64,000 bases of DNA from Polytrichum commune. Lineage: Eukaryota; Streptophyta; Polytrichopsida; Polytrichales; Polytrichaceae. The notes beneath the pieces are model-generated. The model was not told the origin of the DNA. It searched no databases and worked only from the letters and a program-made list of their open reading frames with translations. Shown piece by piece: positions 48,817 to 64,000 of this stretch (positions within the stretch are counted from its first letter, which is position 1; each line of letters begins with the position of its first letter). The stretch spans positions 33,595,554 through 33,659,553 of the forward strand of contig OX485803.1 in assembly GCA_950295325.1 (NCBI GenBank), in the 5' to 3' direction. A program made the position numbers and the translations under genes.

Positions 48817-49019
48817 GTTTTTTTTTAAATTTCCCTTGTGGGAACACATTATATATTCCTTGTGAATGAAGGCACCACACTAACTAAACCTACTATCATC
48901 TCCCACATCCACATAACACACACCATTCTATATTAGCTCAATGGAATCCCAATAGGGGAGCGTAATGATGAATTTCTCACCTACAAACTTACGTAAACAA
49001 ACACCACAAAGAAATAGAA

Positions 49020-49770
49020 CTAAGAATCACAAAATCTAAAATCATATACATCAACAAATGGCTCTCTAACGAAGAAATCGACCCCAAATTATCACACCAC
49101 TTTTAGAAAGACCCTAGTTATCTCAAATGCACAAATAATACAAACTTTAAAATTCCAATATGCCCAATATATGGGAAACCACAAAGAAAAATAAAAAATT
49201 GTCCACCACCCATCCAAACCCAAAATGCACACTAGTGCTCCAACCTTGCAATAGACACATGGCCACACCCTCATCAATGCCAAAAATCAACACCTCCGTC
49301 CCAAAAATAACCTAGTACCAAACTGGCTATTACAATGCACATGCCCCCTCACTCCATGCACATGCATGGCCTGAGACCAAACATCATGTATAAACTAGGC
49401 ACTCACATTGATAGTCACCCCCCTTTCGCCCCCACCGCCTCAAACACCATACAATTCATAGAAATCACTTACTACCATGATAAATTCCCCACCACTGTTG
49501 TCAACGAAAAATCCAACAAATACAATCCCCTTATTCAAACACTTAGAGACAAGGATGGACAATATATGCCCTTATCACAATTACAATTGGGGTAAGAGGT
49601 GCCACCCACAAATTCTCAATACATGCACTGAAAAATCTCAAAATTCCTCCTAGGCAAGATAAAAAAACTAATGAAACACACACATAAAATATTCATAAAA
49701 TACCTAAAATACCTAGTTCTAAACAAGTGAAAATTAGATAACAAATAAACACCAATAGCCCCACCATAGA
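49020..49770 (+). mobile_element. LINE fragment, region downstream of RNase H
   Basis: The plus-strand reading runs IYINKWLSNEEI (about 49047), ICPIYGKPQRK, then IEITYYHDKFPTT...KYNPLIQTL (about 49455-49550) and RGATHKFSIHALKNLKIP (about 49597-49650). This order and wording match the minus-strand fragment at 1126-2010. Several stops and frame changes are present. An A-rich end near 49770 may mark the 3' end of the insertion. Confidence 0.62.
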
Positions 49771-51824
49771 GCCCACCTCTTGAAAGAAAAGAAGTTACCT
49801 TGGTAAAACATGACCAAGGTTAGGAAGAATGGGCTCGCATTCACATATGTGTACAAATTACAGAGACTCAGGTAACTTTTTTTTTGTTTTCTTTATGTAT
49901 TTACTCTGACTTGATTGCTTCTAGTAGAGTTTGTGGAGTGGGAAATTTGTTATGGAAGGACAAAAATAGAACTTTGTTTCTGCCATTAGCTTTGCAAGTG
50001 CGTTCCCATGTGAGATTGAGTTTTTCTAAATGAGGACACTTGAAGTGGAGGCAAAACAGTCTCGTATTGGTCACCGATTCATTTAACCATGTGAACCACG
50101 TACATGAATTGCAACTTGCATATGAACTTGAATTAACATGTGAATAGTTATCTGTAATGAACATGGAGAACGCCTCTAAGTAGGTTAGTTTCACTGCAAC
50201 GCTGATATGCTCGAGAATGGAAGGCTTCCTGCAGCTTAAAAATTGAAGCTGGTGGTGTGCAGAGAACAAGCAACCTCCTCCAAATTAAAATTGAGCCATG
50301 TGGCTGGGGAATGCCTTACTTTCGGTCATGGTGTCCCTTGATTTTTTAATTTTTTAATTTTTTTTCATCGTTTTGCTAAATCATTTTAGCATGGGACTCA
50401 TATGTGTACTTCAAAGTGCTATTGGATCAAGTTCCAATAGGGGACCCAACAAACTAACGTTCATGCTTTCTGATTAATTCTTGTCAACATGGTCTCAGTT
50501 TGCATTGGTCTCAGGAATTGTGCTCATTCTTATTGAGGAACCACTCTTCGGGAATGCACTACATACTTTTGATTAATCTGCTCACATAACCACCAGAGAT
50601 TGACTTAGACTCCAAATTATCTGACATTGTCCAATGCATATTTTGCAACAAGCACTTCTCTATGTATATACTACACATTCGACAACTTGATGCGGAGATA
50701 AATTGGGTTTCGACGAGTTTCAGGGTACTGAAAGACACTACTCATAAGATAATGATTAAAAAGAATACAATTTAAACCCGTCAGAACACGCTCCGACCAT
50801 CAACACCTGCGTAATGGGCAGGCGTGACGTTCATCAGGCAGCTTTCACCGGCCATTGCTGACCGAGATGAGGGCCACAGTATTCGCGTTCAGGGCGGAGA
50901 GTCCTGTATTATCTTCCGGGCTGAAGGTATTGTCTGTATTGGAGAACACAGATCTAAAGTACGCACTGTAGAACAGATCCTGTTCAAGTATAGTCGTATC
51001 AGTATTGACTGAATCCAACTTCATAAACATGCTCACAGTGCGTCTCGCGACGTCTATGGGATAAATGGCTCCCCTGCTTACCTCTCTTCAATGAGACTTA
51101 GGATGATTATATCGCCTTCGGTTCGTTTTCATTGCCAAGGAGACGCTGACCAACCAGCACTGCTCCTCCAACACGTTGAAGATACGAATTGCACAATTTC
51201 ATCAGAGTCGAACCTCATCTTAACATTGAGAAATATTAAATAATGTCCTTCAAAACACCAAATGAATCTGTTGATGTCTACAGAATACTCCAAAATGAGT
51301 AACCAAACAAGCAGACAGTTTCTTCACGTTTAATTGCATAACTGCCCACCTTGACTTTGATGATCATAGACCTCAATTCTCGATAGAGTGTATTATTTTC
51401 CGACGCCACCTCATATGCAGTTACAAATACCTGTAATTGCAATGCACACATTTCTTAACTTGTCACGAAGACACTAGAGCAGATGTGGGTGGACTCCCAA
51501 ATCGATTTCAGATTACCTTGTAACAAGAGATACATCTGCTGTTGCATAAATCTTCCACTTGCTCTTTGCTTACTCATGAAAACCTCGTCCAAATGTGGAC
51601 AGAATCCAAAAAGATATGTCACAAATCGCCTCAAGATAGTAGTGCCTCCCACGGCACACGACGATAATCTCTTCGCGGCTCTGGGAGCTCACATGAGTAG
51701 GTGGCTGTACAAATAGATGCAAATTCATCGCAGCAGGTTTCTATTGAAAATTGAGCTCCAGTGAATCGGATCGGAAACCTCAACGACTTCATGGTGAATC
51801 CATCCTATTCAATTTCTACTTGAG
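49771..51824. other. no supported gene
   Basis: The best frame is 49901-50269 on the minus strand (122 codons). It has a passing leucine-rich look (CPHLEKLNL) but no repeat series, so I do not call it. The part nearest 51824 is the likely 3' untranslated region of the NAD(P)-binding protein gene. Low-complexity T/A runs lie near 50340. Confidence 0.4.
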
Positions 51825-55530
<3,706 letters not shown>

Positions 55531-55539
55531 CTAATTTTT

Positions 55540-55911
55540 GTGTGTTCGTTGATTGCAAACGAGTTAAATGAATTTCTGAAGAAGCAGATGGGTGCATGTG
55601 TTCAGTGCTTGAAAGAGAAACAGACTTTCAATCTGCACATTAACAATGTGAGCAGGATGTATTTGCGTGACGTCCACAACTGGCGCCACTTTTCACAAAA
55701 TTTCGAGTTAGCTTTGGTTGAATTGTAGTCATCCAAGTACAAGGGGGTCAAGGTCTACTGCAAGCTTGTCTCAAATTCGTATGAAGGATACTGTGAGATT
55801 GCAACTGACTTAAAAAAAATTCCCAAGTCAGTTCCCAGACCAAAGTTGTTGCATATATTCAGAGTACAAATAGAGTATGAAATGGCACTTTAGCCTACAC
55901 CTCTATTCCAT
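55540..55911 (+). pseudogene. unidentified coding remnant
   Basis: A frame from MCSLIANELNEFLKKQMG runs to 55728, meets a stop, and continues in the same frame as KGVKVYCKLVSNSYEGYCEI...LLHIFRVQIEYEMAL. The continued protein-like wording across one stop suggests a decayed gene or element protein. No family is recognised. Confidence 0.35.
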
Positions 55912-55944
55912 GTGGATGTGACCATGCTTTTGCTGATACCACTA

Positions 55945-56100
55945 CTAGAATTCAGTGGATTTAATGTCATATTTGTTTGTTAACTTGTTGACATTCTAGG
56001 TTTCCACTGAGAGAAAGTGTCATATTTGTGACATTTTGGTGCTCAGTAAGTTGACGTTAACGCAATCAAAACGCATGAGTGTACACTTTATTGACAACAT
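55945..56100. repeat. direct repeat, copy 1
   Basis: Begins ACTAGAATTCAGTGGATTTA and ends near CAAAACGCATGAGTG. A diverged copy lies at 57652-57760 (ACTAGAATCCAGTGAATATG to CAAAACAGATGAGTG). The copies are in the same orientation and about 1.7 kb apart; copy 2 is shorter. Confidence 0.6.
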
Positions 56101-58160
56101 ATTTTTTAGTTTCAAGTTTTCTTGGCTTGAATGACACAATTCATGTTTTTACCAAAGTGGCATATATCAAAACATACTTATATAAATCATTGTAATAGCG
56201 GAGTTAGTGCATACACATACACACTCATATGATTCACATGCATATTTTTCAGGTTGCTAAACCACTTGTCAAATGATGTTCTCGTGTTGTTTACAAAGAG
56301 ACTTTCATGGTTCTTCTGTCTCTATTGACATCCCAGTTTTGCAGGTGTTGGATGTAGTTGGAAATTTTTTATCGAAGCAGTCTTAGTTTGGTTATTGACG
56401 TAATTAACGAGATTAGCGTCGGGAAGAATGGGAGACATGCACATGGCAGCATTAAGATACATGTGGCACCAGTTTAGATCAACGCCATGGCTATGTGACA
56501 GTCTTGTTCTTGGGGTCACAGTTGCAGCCACCTCTTCCACTTCTGCTCTAGCATTCTCGTCAGCTCTCATGCGCTTCCCCAAGATGAGCCCATCAGCTTC
56601 AACCCATTCTGCAACCACGAGTGCATTGCAACAAGCTATAATCGACACTGCCTGCCATGAATGCAATGCTCTGAGGATATTCAACAACCCAAAATGGCCA
56701 GTGGGTGAGACGTCCACTTTGTTGGGATTCTCCACAGATACGCTTATCACAGAGGCGCTCATGTCCTTTGTCATATCCTTCATCATAGTGACATTCTCAG
56801 TGTTTTTGGTCCGTGAATTGCGATGAAAAGTAGGCTCTTTCAAGTTTTAAACATAAGGATTTACATTGAATGGATGCTGCATTTTTCAGTGACCACGAAA
56901 AGTGCACATCGAGCCCATTTAAATAGGTGTAGTGAGCCCATAATGGTGATTAGGTTATTAGGTTATGTCAAGGATGGAAGATTGGCACAAGATTATTGGG
57001 ATATAGAATCAAGGAGCATGTCAATGAACTACAGATTTAGAGGGAAACTTAAGTTTACTGGGTATGAAAGAATTGGCCTTCACCTTGCCATTGTTTGTGT
57101 CCAAGAGCACTAAGACACTCTTGCCATTAAATGCGTAGTTACTAATGCTCCCAATGGATGGAGAACATGAAAATTACACATCAATTTTGAAACAACAATG
57201 AGATCAAAGTTCACTAATGATGCAGTTTAATAAAACACATGGTAACAATTTAAATTATAATATTATCCAATTGCTATCAACCAATCCATTCTAATAATAT
57301 CTAGTGAAAGTGTTTCACCTGAGTTTATTAGACTAAATTTACTTAGACAAACATCCATAAGGTGTAATTTTAGCATCTTAAGTGACATAGTCCAAGCCCC
57401 ACCCAACATGGTCTCTCACTTGAATTTTTTTATAATAGAACACATCTCGATGTTAATGTAAATAAAAAAATCTTATAAGTCTAGCTTTATGCACTTGGAG
57501 TGATCATGATTCCTTCCACTCACTTTACATTCTTTGAGAATATGCATCTAACATCTATTATTCTGAATTTGGCTTATTTGGACCTAATTTTATTTGGATT
57601 TATGCCATTTACATTGTGAACCTCTAACACATACTATTAGTATGTAGAATCATTACTAGAATCCAGTGAATATGACATGAATATGACATTATTGTGCTCA
57701 ATAAGTTGAGATACACGCAGTCAAAACAGATGAGTGAATTCAATGCTTGAGACATTTAGAAGGCCATATCTTAAGCCTCTACAAAAATGATAATGCTTCT
57801 GGTTGATTTGGAGCACAATCCCACATGTCTTAAAGGCCACATGTCCCACATGTGGGATACCGCCAAGGACATAAAGTTCTCTTTCTAAAGTACCGATTCA
57901 TTTGTAGGTTATAAAAAAATAAAAAAAGACTATATGAGGGGGTGTTAAAATGTGATGAAGCTTGATACATCTTGGGGCACATCGTACTTCAGCCAACCAC
58001 AACAAATCACTTAAGCATCCAATAAATCCAATTAAAGATAAATATTTATCAAGAAAAATTGCAACCTATCTTTCTGTTTGGTATGCCATTTCCCATTTAT
58101 ATTATTATGGCAAGTGCATGTGGCTTTGAGCCAAGGGACAAGGGAGGGTCGGGAAGGTGA
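56101..58160. other. no supported gene
   Basis: Overlapping frames on both strands at 56322-56843 (173 codons on the minus strand, 132 on the plus strand) lack recognisable domains, so I call neither. The remainder is AT-rich. It includes the second copy of the direct repeat at 57652-57760. Confidence 0.4.
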
Positions 58161-58163
58161 CAT

Positions 58164-59635
58164 ATGATGCTGGACTTTAGAAACGATTTTGGCTCTATTG
58201 ACCACGTGAGATTGTTTGTCCTAATGAATGACTTAGGCTACCCAAGAGATGCAGTAGAACTAATTGATAACATCTACACAAACTTCATCACATCTTTTTA
58301 TGGCAACCACTTCGGTGCCACGCCACCAATCCAGATCACCAAAGGTACGATATTACAAGGCAAATTACTCAGCCCATACCTCTTCATCATCTTCCTAGAC
58401 CTACTTTTAAAGTAGAAAAAGACAACCTCAAGTACCATTTTAACACTTCCATAGCCACATGTAATACCACAACCTATGCCAATGATCTAGTCATCATCAT
58501 GGACAGATTAACAACCATACAATCACAAACTACAAAAATTCTCGGAATGATACACCTAGACCTAAACTTAACCAAATGTGCCATCACCGGAAGCCCCAAC
58601 AAATCTAAACTCAACCCAAATGTATTCAAAGCCTACATACAAGCCCAAAATATCCTATTAAAAAACAAACCCTTCCCCGCCCTATCCCAAACATAGCTTA
58701 CACAAACCTGGCATACATCTCATCCCCTCACTCAAATGGAATTTGCAAAGAGACATAACAATGGAAAAAAACAAACAACTCACGACATCACCTGCTACCA
58801 TTATACAAAAAATTACATCCTTAACACCATCATCAAAGTAGGCATAGCTTATGCATACTATGCGGTTCCCTTCTCCAAACCTGACATCCAGAATTCAAAC
58901 AAAGTCCTCAGCAAATTCACCAAAGATATATATGCAACATCCCTAAAAGCACAACACATATTTTCACCCATCTCTCCGATTGAGGACTATTGAGGACTTT
59001 GACATCAACACAACATTCCTTCTTACCAGACTACATACATTGCACAGGCAAACAATTATTATTGACACTCAACGACCTAGGACAATTAGGACTAATCTAC
59101 CAAGGATTAACCAAACACATCAACCCTAAAACCAAGGATCACAACACCTCCCCTAACTTTGCTATCAAGCATGCTCATAATCATCCATCGCTCACACCAT
59201 GTTCTCACTAGAAAAGAATATTCAGAACATATGAAATATACAAGAACACCACCAATAAAGATTATCCAATATAACAAACCCTCTCGTACTCACATGGAAA
59301 TATGCACCCAAATACACTTTACTCTCTCAAGCCAGTAAAAAGAATATCACTAAACACCTCAACAAACTCCACATATATAGCATCACCATCATCACCCAAA
59401 TCCAAAATCCAATCACCTAATATATCTTATCCCCACGAGAAGACCTCTCTACCTGTAACAAACCTCTCACCGGTTTATCACCAACTTCCACACTAACACG
59501 TATCAACCCAAAACAATCATAGGCCAAGTAGGTCTTGGTTAAAGCTCAACCACCCGACCATAGGAGAGAGACTAAAGGTGCTCTCTCCTCCCCCGAGCTT
59601 CTTCTTATGCCGAAGCACTACTTTTACTTTCTATC
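58164..59635 (+). mobile_element. LINE fragment with reverse transcriptase
   Basis: The reverse transcriptase core reads LDFRNDFGSIDHVRL (motif A), GTILQGKLLSPYLF (motif B) and, in another frame, TTYANDLVIIMD (motif C, where the usual YADD is YAND). It continues with LDLNLTKCAITGSPNKSKLN, then GIAYAYYAVPFSKPDIQ and LNDLGQLGLIYQGLTKHI. Stops and frame changes are scattered throughout, so it is inactive. The 5' end is truncated. The segment after about 59220 is increasingly degraded, and I end it near 59635 where the recognisable reading fades. Confidence 0.82.
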
Positions 59636-59748
59636 TTTACATATAGTAAAAGTATCATATTCATAGCTCTATCTTTTAGTTCTACTATGAATCTTCTATC
59701 TTTGGTTCTTCTAGAACATTCTTCCATCTCTTATCTCAATCTCATTCT

Positions 59749-60118
59749 TCCAATTGGAATTGTCTAATTCCAATTGGATTCATCCATCCTTCTTTCTAGT
59801 TGGAATTGTCTAATTCCAACTAAATTCATCCATTCATTCTTCTAGTTGGAATTGTCTAATTCCAACTAGATCTATCTATTCATTAAGAGTTGTCTAGCTC
59901 CAATGAATAACATTCATCTTTCCAATTCTGGAGTGGTCCAACTCCAATGCACCTCATCGAGAGTTGTATAACTCATGTGCACGTGTTCTCAATATGGAAT
60001 GGTCTAATTCCAATGCACTATATGCGGAGCTGTCTAACTCCAGTGCACATGTTGTCAATCTGGAGTTGTCTAACTCCAATCCATCCATCTTCAACTAGGA
60101 GTTGTCTAGCTCCCATCA
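59749..60118. repeat. array of about ten short imperfect palindromes
   Basis: Units of the form TTGGAATTGTCTAATTCCAA recur at about 59752, 59799, 59842, 59886, 59928, 59961, 59994, 60027, 60058 and 60098. Each has a 6-9 bp stem around a TGTCTA- or GGTC-like centre. Later units change the stem to GGAGTTGTCTAACTCC while keeping complementarity. Spacing is 31-47 bp. Confidence 0.85.
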
Positions 60119-60251
60119 TCTTCCGCTTACACACTGGCACATGTGGTTAGAATATTCAATTACCCATCAATATTGGTAGTTACCTTACAATGACACTACC
60201 ATTGATGACTAGGTGTCCATACACCCAACCTCGTCATCATGGTATACATTA

Positions 60252-60411
60252 GATATCACATTGTCAATTAGCCTTGTCGTTGAAGACGCCTCGTCGTCGT
60301 AGGATGTCAATTAGGTGTAGTTACTTTACAATATCATATTGTCATTTAGCCTCGTCGTTGAGGACGCCTCGTCATCGTAGGATGACAACTAGGTGTAGTT
60401 ACATTACACTA
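60252..60411. repeat. two tandem copies of an 80-bp unit
   Basis: Copy 1 starts at about 60252 and copy 2 at about 60331. Each contains GACGCCTCGTC and GTAGGAT, then AGGTGTAGTTAC. An earlier partial relative (CTAGGTGTCCATACACC...CTCGTCATCATGG) lies at about 60209-60243. The CGTCGT words are out of character for the AT-rich surroundings. Confidence 0.8.
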
Positions 60412-60944
60412 CCACAATCATAATCATATGCAACCACCACGCCCCAATAATCCTAGAAACACCCAATCCTCACCATCCCCCCAAACACCTTAGAATGCAA
60501 TCCCACACCCAAATGTAATGTGAAGTTATATGTGACCGGGCCCTCAACCAAATGTTATTTCAATGAATTTCTATTCATGCAGGTCTCCACACATGATAAA
60601 ATATAGTAAATCAACAGTTGTGAGCATTTGGAGCGTGAATTCATGTAGACTTTACATCCATCTTCCATTTCACATACTCCATTGGTCCCTCAAGCGTAGT
60701 GTGAATTAAACTTAGACCGGCCCCACCTTTTCCACCAATGAGAGTGCTTGAAGAGTAATGGTTATGGGCCTTCAGCCTTGTGTGTGAAGTGGCCCTAAAT
60801 TGGCGAGTTCTCTACCAGAGACCCCATGGTTGGTGGAGATTATGGCTCTACTATGAGCAAAAACTTTTTTTTATCGTTGCCATTGCTGTCTAGGACCGAC
60901 CCATTGTTGTTGACTCCATTACGAACGAGACTAAGGTATTAATT

Positions 60945-61509
60945 CACGGGTAGGTCACTCTAAGGCATTTTTGTGCACCACGTGCGGCTGGGGGTTTTTT
61001 GTTTTGGGGCTATTTACCTTCAAGGGTTGAATTAAAGCCTCCCTATAATTACTTAAATTTCAAAAATGGCCCATTTGTTTGCACCCTTCCATTACTTATA
61101 TTGTCCAAGTCACTGTAATTTTTTGTACTCTATATTCTTTTTAAGTAATAAAAGCTAATCTATTTCCTAACACATTGACGAGTGTTAAGGGAAACCATGG
61201 AAACAAAGAAGGGTGCAAACAGTAATATCATTGCAAACAAAGTTATGAAGAAAACACATAGGAGACCATAGCAAACATACTAAACATATATACCTTCTAG
61301 GATCCTTATCTTCAGCCCCTATATTAATTTTACAAAAAAATAATGGCCCACATTTTATGTCCATCTAACTTACTTATAATGGGATTGTCTACATTTAATG
61401 GCCCCTTCATTATTTGGAATTCCTTTATAATTTTTATTTCAAATGATTTTAATCCTCTCTATATTATGCCGCACGTCGTTTTTAAAATGCACTAAGTGAC
61501 CTACCCGTG
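60945..61509. mobile_element. TIR element, hAT-like, copy 3 (565 bp)
   Basis: Both ends begin CACGGGTAGGTCACT (a perfect 15-bp match), and both have ACGTGCGGC about 37 bp inside. A perfect 8-bp target duplication TATTAATT flanks it (60937-60944 and 61510-61517). It has no coding capacity. The termini resemble those of the elements at 47472 and 12826. Confidence 0.9.
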
Positions 61510-61517
61510 TATTAATT

Positions 61518-64000
61518 TTCATAACACTATACATTTGTTCATCATAGAGTTTTGAAAGTTTCAAAATAAAAATTTCCCATGGTTGGGGATGTCAATATTG
61601 TGAACATAGGCAACATCAAGAACGTCGGGAACAATGGGAACATAACTTCTTGCATATTCTTGTTTGAGGAAAAAATATTTTTTTTAATATAATAAGTTTT
61701 TGAATCATAATTATAACATGCAACAAACGTGATATTTTAATGCCACAAAACTATATTGTTGGATTCTACCGTAAAGAATTATCGAATAAAAAATGATCAT
61801 CAATTTTTTATGATGATAGATTCTTGGATGCGCATCCATAATATAAGAGTTGTATTAAATTGGATGGTACATCCTAAACCTACTGACATCATAAAATAAT
61901 ATGATAATGTCACAGTGGAAGAATTCTAAGGTGGGAGGCTAAAAGAGTGGAAAGGGATTCGGGGGGGGGACTTCTCTAGGTCTGTAAGCAATATTTTTTA
62001 CAGAATTTTATTCCTTGACGCTGAAAAATGCCATAACCAAATTAAGATGGTGGAGCAGGTTGCTCATCAACTGCAACTTTAAGAGTGGAGGCGAAGAGTT
62101 CAAGCAATCGCCAGTGCTAAGGAGAGAGAGAGGCTACAATTAAGGAGGAAGTTGATGTGGTACTTGATGTTGCGCTTGTTGTTGTAGCAACATTGAGTGA
62201 AGGGGGGCAGGGGTGAGAATGTGGCGAGGGTGCAACACTCTACATTGGATTGGCTGCCAAGAGGGGGTTACTAAAGAGGTTGTTGCTACATCGAGAGAGG
62301 TTGCAACTAACTTAGTTGGGGTGAGGAGGCATACTCTCATGTAGCATATGGCCTCTTGATAAGAGCCACGATTCACCCAACCTTGAGCTTTACATACTAG
62401 TAGGAACTAAGAGTTGAAGTTCCTCTCAACTAGTTCTCAACATATAGTTAACAAGCCCTCCCCTACATAAGTGCTCTTAACTAATGGTTGTTACTTATGA
62501 GATGAGAGCATCGTGTAATACCATAGTTCCGACTAGTGGATAATTCTTCTTTACTTTTTAGAATTATTAGATCTCCCATGGTGGATTATTAAATCTCTAG
62601 TCTTACAAATTGTAGAGTGTAGTTGGAATTAAAGATAGCAAAGGTAGTTAATAAATAAATACATACTGTAGTTAAGTTAGGTAAACTGCAGTTGCATCCA
62701 TCCAAAACATGGTTTTGCAAATGATTTTGTTTGTTTGCCAGTAAGGTTTGATCCAATGGTTGGAACCAAGTGCACCCTCAATCAAATTGAAAGAAGGCAC
62801 CATTGAATCTTCACGGAAAGGGGTCAAATAATGAAACAAAATTAGAGCCAATGGAAAAATTGTCATAAAATGTGAGGGAGAGGTGTCTTTGTACTATCGA
62901 GAGAGGGTTTGGGGCCCAATGAGAATAGGAGAGGGTGCAATGGATAGCCAAGAAGGCCAATTTATGGCGCCAACCCCAATTTCAAGACAATGTGCCCCCC
63001 CCCCCCCCCCCCCTTTGCATCACCGTTAGTGTGCAATGGGCCTACATCAAATGAGGGGGACTCTAGTGCCAAGAGTGGTGATGGAGGAGGGAGCGGAAAC
63101 ACAATGCTTCTCAATGGAAACACACCAAGTGAAGAAAACAAAGTTGAAGAGGCCCCACAAGATAGCACTGCCGATTCCAGTGCATTTACGGACAATGGAG
63201 GTGGAGATGGAAAATTCCATGATTTGGGCGGTGAAGAAGGTTGTGCAAGGAAGTGGGGAAGATGGGACTAACTTCATGGAACTAATGCTAAATGGTGTGA
63301 ACGGAATACCAACCCCCCCTCCCCCCTCCCCCTTTCACTGTCCTACTCGTGCTACTCTTGCGCATGAAGTATATGATTTAGGAAGAGACGTATATACAAA
63401 TAAAAATGAAAGAGTGTTCACACATGCTTCTTCTTCATCTTACCCTAATCATGTGAGAGTTCTCGGTATATTGCAAAGGGTGTTGAAAAGATTGAAGGGG
63501 TTGATAGTATATTGAAAGTTGGGTTCTACGTCATTTATATTAGCATTGACACGGGTGGGAAGATGATGATTATTGGATCTAGAACAATGAAGTGAGACAT
63601 ATCCGTAGTGACTATGTAGAGATAATTATCAAAATAGAGGTGGATGATCACATTATTGAGGGTCATTACAGGTTCAAAGGAGATGATATTAAGGTTGGGA
63701 GGCCAAGTGAGGATGAGATAGACTTTGGGTCATTGAGTGATTATGAGATGAACTTGTAGACATTATACTTGAAAACGTTGATAGTGATGTTGAGGTGCAA
63801 CTTCCAATCATAAATAACAAAGGATGAAAGAAACCAAAAAAAATAAAAATAAAAATAAAAATCAAGAAAACCTAAAGAATCTAAACCTCCTAAAGAGAGT
63901 TCACTACATGATTTGTATGATGAAGACCACTAAAATCAAAGCACTCCTTTCCTTGACTCACCACAATTCCTTTTTTTGGACCTTGAGAGGGTTTAGTAAA
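61518..64000. other. no supported gene; possible decayed coding remnant at the right
   Basis: AT-rich to about 62900. From 62990 to 63520 two overlapping plus-strand frames are Gly/Ser/Pro-rich and low in complexity. Around 63610-63760 a frame reads EVDDHIIEGHYRFKGDDIK and SEDEIDFGSLSDYEM, which looks like real protein, possibly the N-terminus of an element protein, but it is short and unassigned. Confidence 0.4.
62995..63013. repeat. (C)19 homopolymer
   Basis: A run of 19 C bases. It may be unstable in length or affected by sequencing error, which matters for any frame that crosses it. Confidence 0.95.

Noticed and set aside
49901-50269. Leucine-rich-repeat gene on the minus strand
   Set aside because: Only one LRR-like phrase is visible, with no series of repeats.
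56322-56843. 173-codon minus-strand frame as a gene
   Set aside because: It overlaps a 132-codon plus-strand frame, has no recognisable domain and no splice partners.

Overview
The window is nuclear DNA of a green land plant. The evidence is an ARP-type AP endonuclease (SAP domain plus exonuclease III fold), a BTB protein of the plant At3g05675-like type, a BAH plus TFIIS-type reader, a plastid-targeted atypical short-chain dehydrogenase, GT-AG introns of roughly 100 bp to 1.3 kb, and plant-type CACTA, hAT and LINE elements. I cannot fix the species. The compact introns and mixed repeats would suit a bryophyte or another non-seed plant, but that is a guess.

Four host genes are well supported, and I traced their exon phases by hand. 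ARP lies on the minus strand (5754-10459, 11 exons, 670 codons). The BTB gene lies on the minus strand (24020-27654, 4 exons, 491 codons). The BAH-TFIIS gene lies on the plus strand (30595-34715, 8 exons, 706 codons), head to head with the BTB gene across about 2.9 kb. The plastid NAD(P)-binding protein is one uninterrupted frame on the minus strand (51825-52817). A fifth locus of unknown family (44.1-47.0 kb, plus strand) keeps matching splice phases but carries an internal stop and a frameshift.

Most of the rest is transposable-element sediment. (1) At 14.8-19.6 kb a 4.8 kb element with terminal inverted repeats sits inside a minisatellite and carries a multi-exon transposase-like gene that I cannot assign to a superfamily. 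(2) At 19.6-22.3 kb there is more minisatellite, then a decayed hAT gene. (3) At 36.2-41.7 kb there is a CACTA-like transposase gene whose 5' end is repeated in inverted orientation, forming a potential long hairpin. (4) Three short elements (12.8, 47.5 and 60.9 kb) share related termini and have 8-bp target duplications, so they look like one non-autonomous hAT-like family. (5) A PIF/Harbinger-like MITE lies at 23.1 kb. (6) Four pieces of what looks like one LINE family (1.1, 35.5, 49.0 and 58.2 kb) cover different parts of its coding region. (7) An array of about ten short dyads lies at 59.7-60.1 kb.

The regions 2-5.7, 41.7-44, 49.8-51.8, 52.8-58.1 and 61.5-64 kb hold no gene that I can support. 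The host genes do not form a pathway: they cover DNA base-excision repair, chromatin or protein turnover, and plastid redox, and appear to be ordinary unlinked neighbours.
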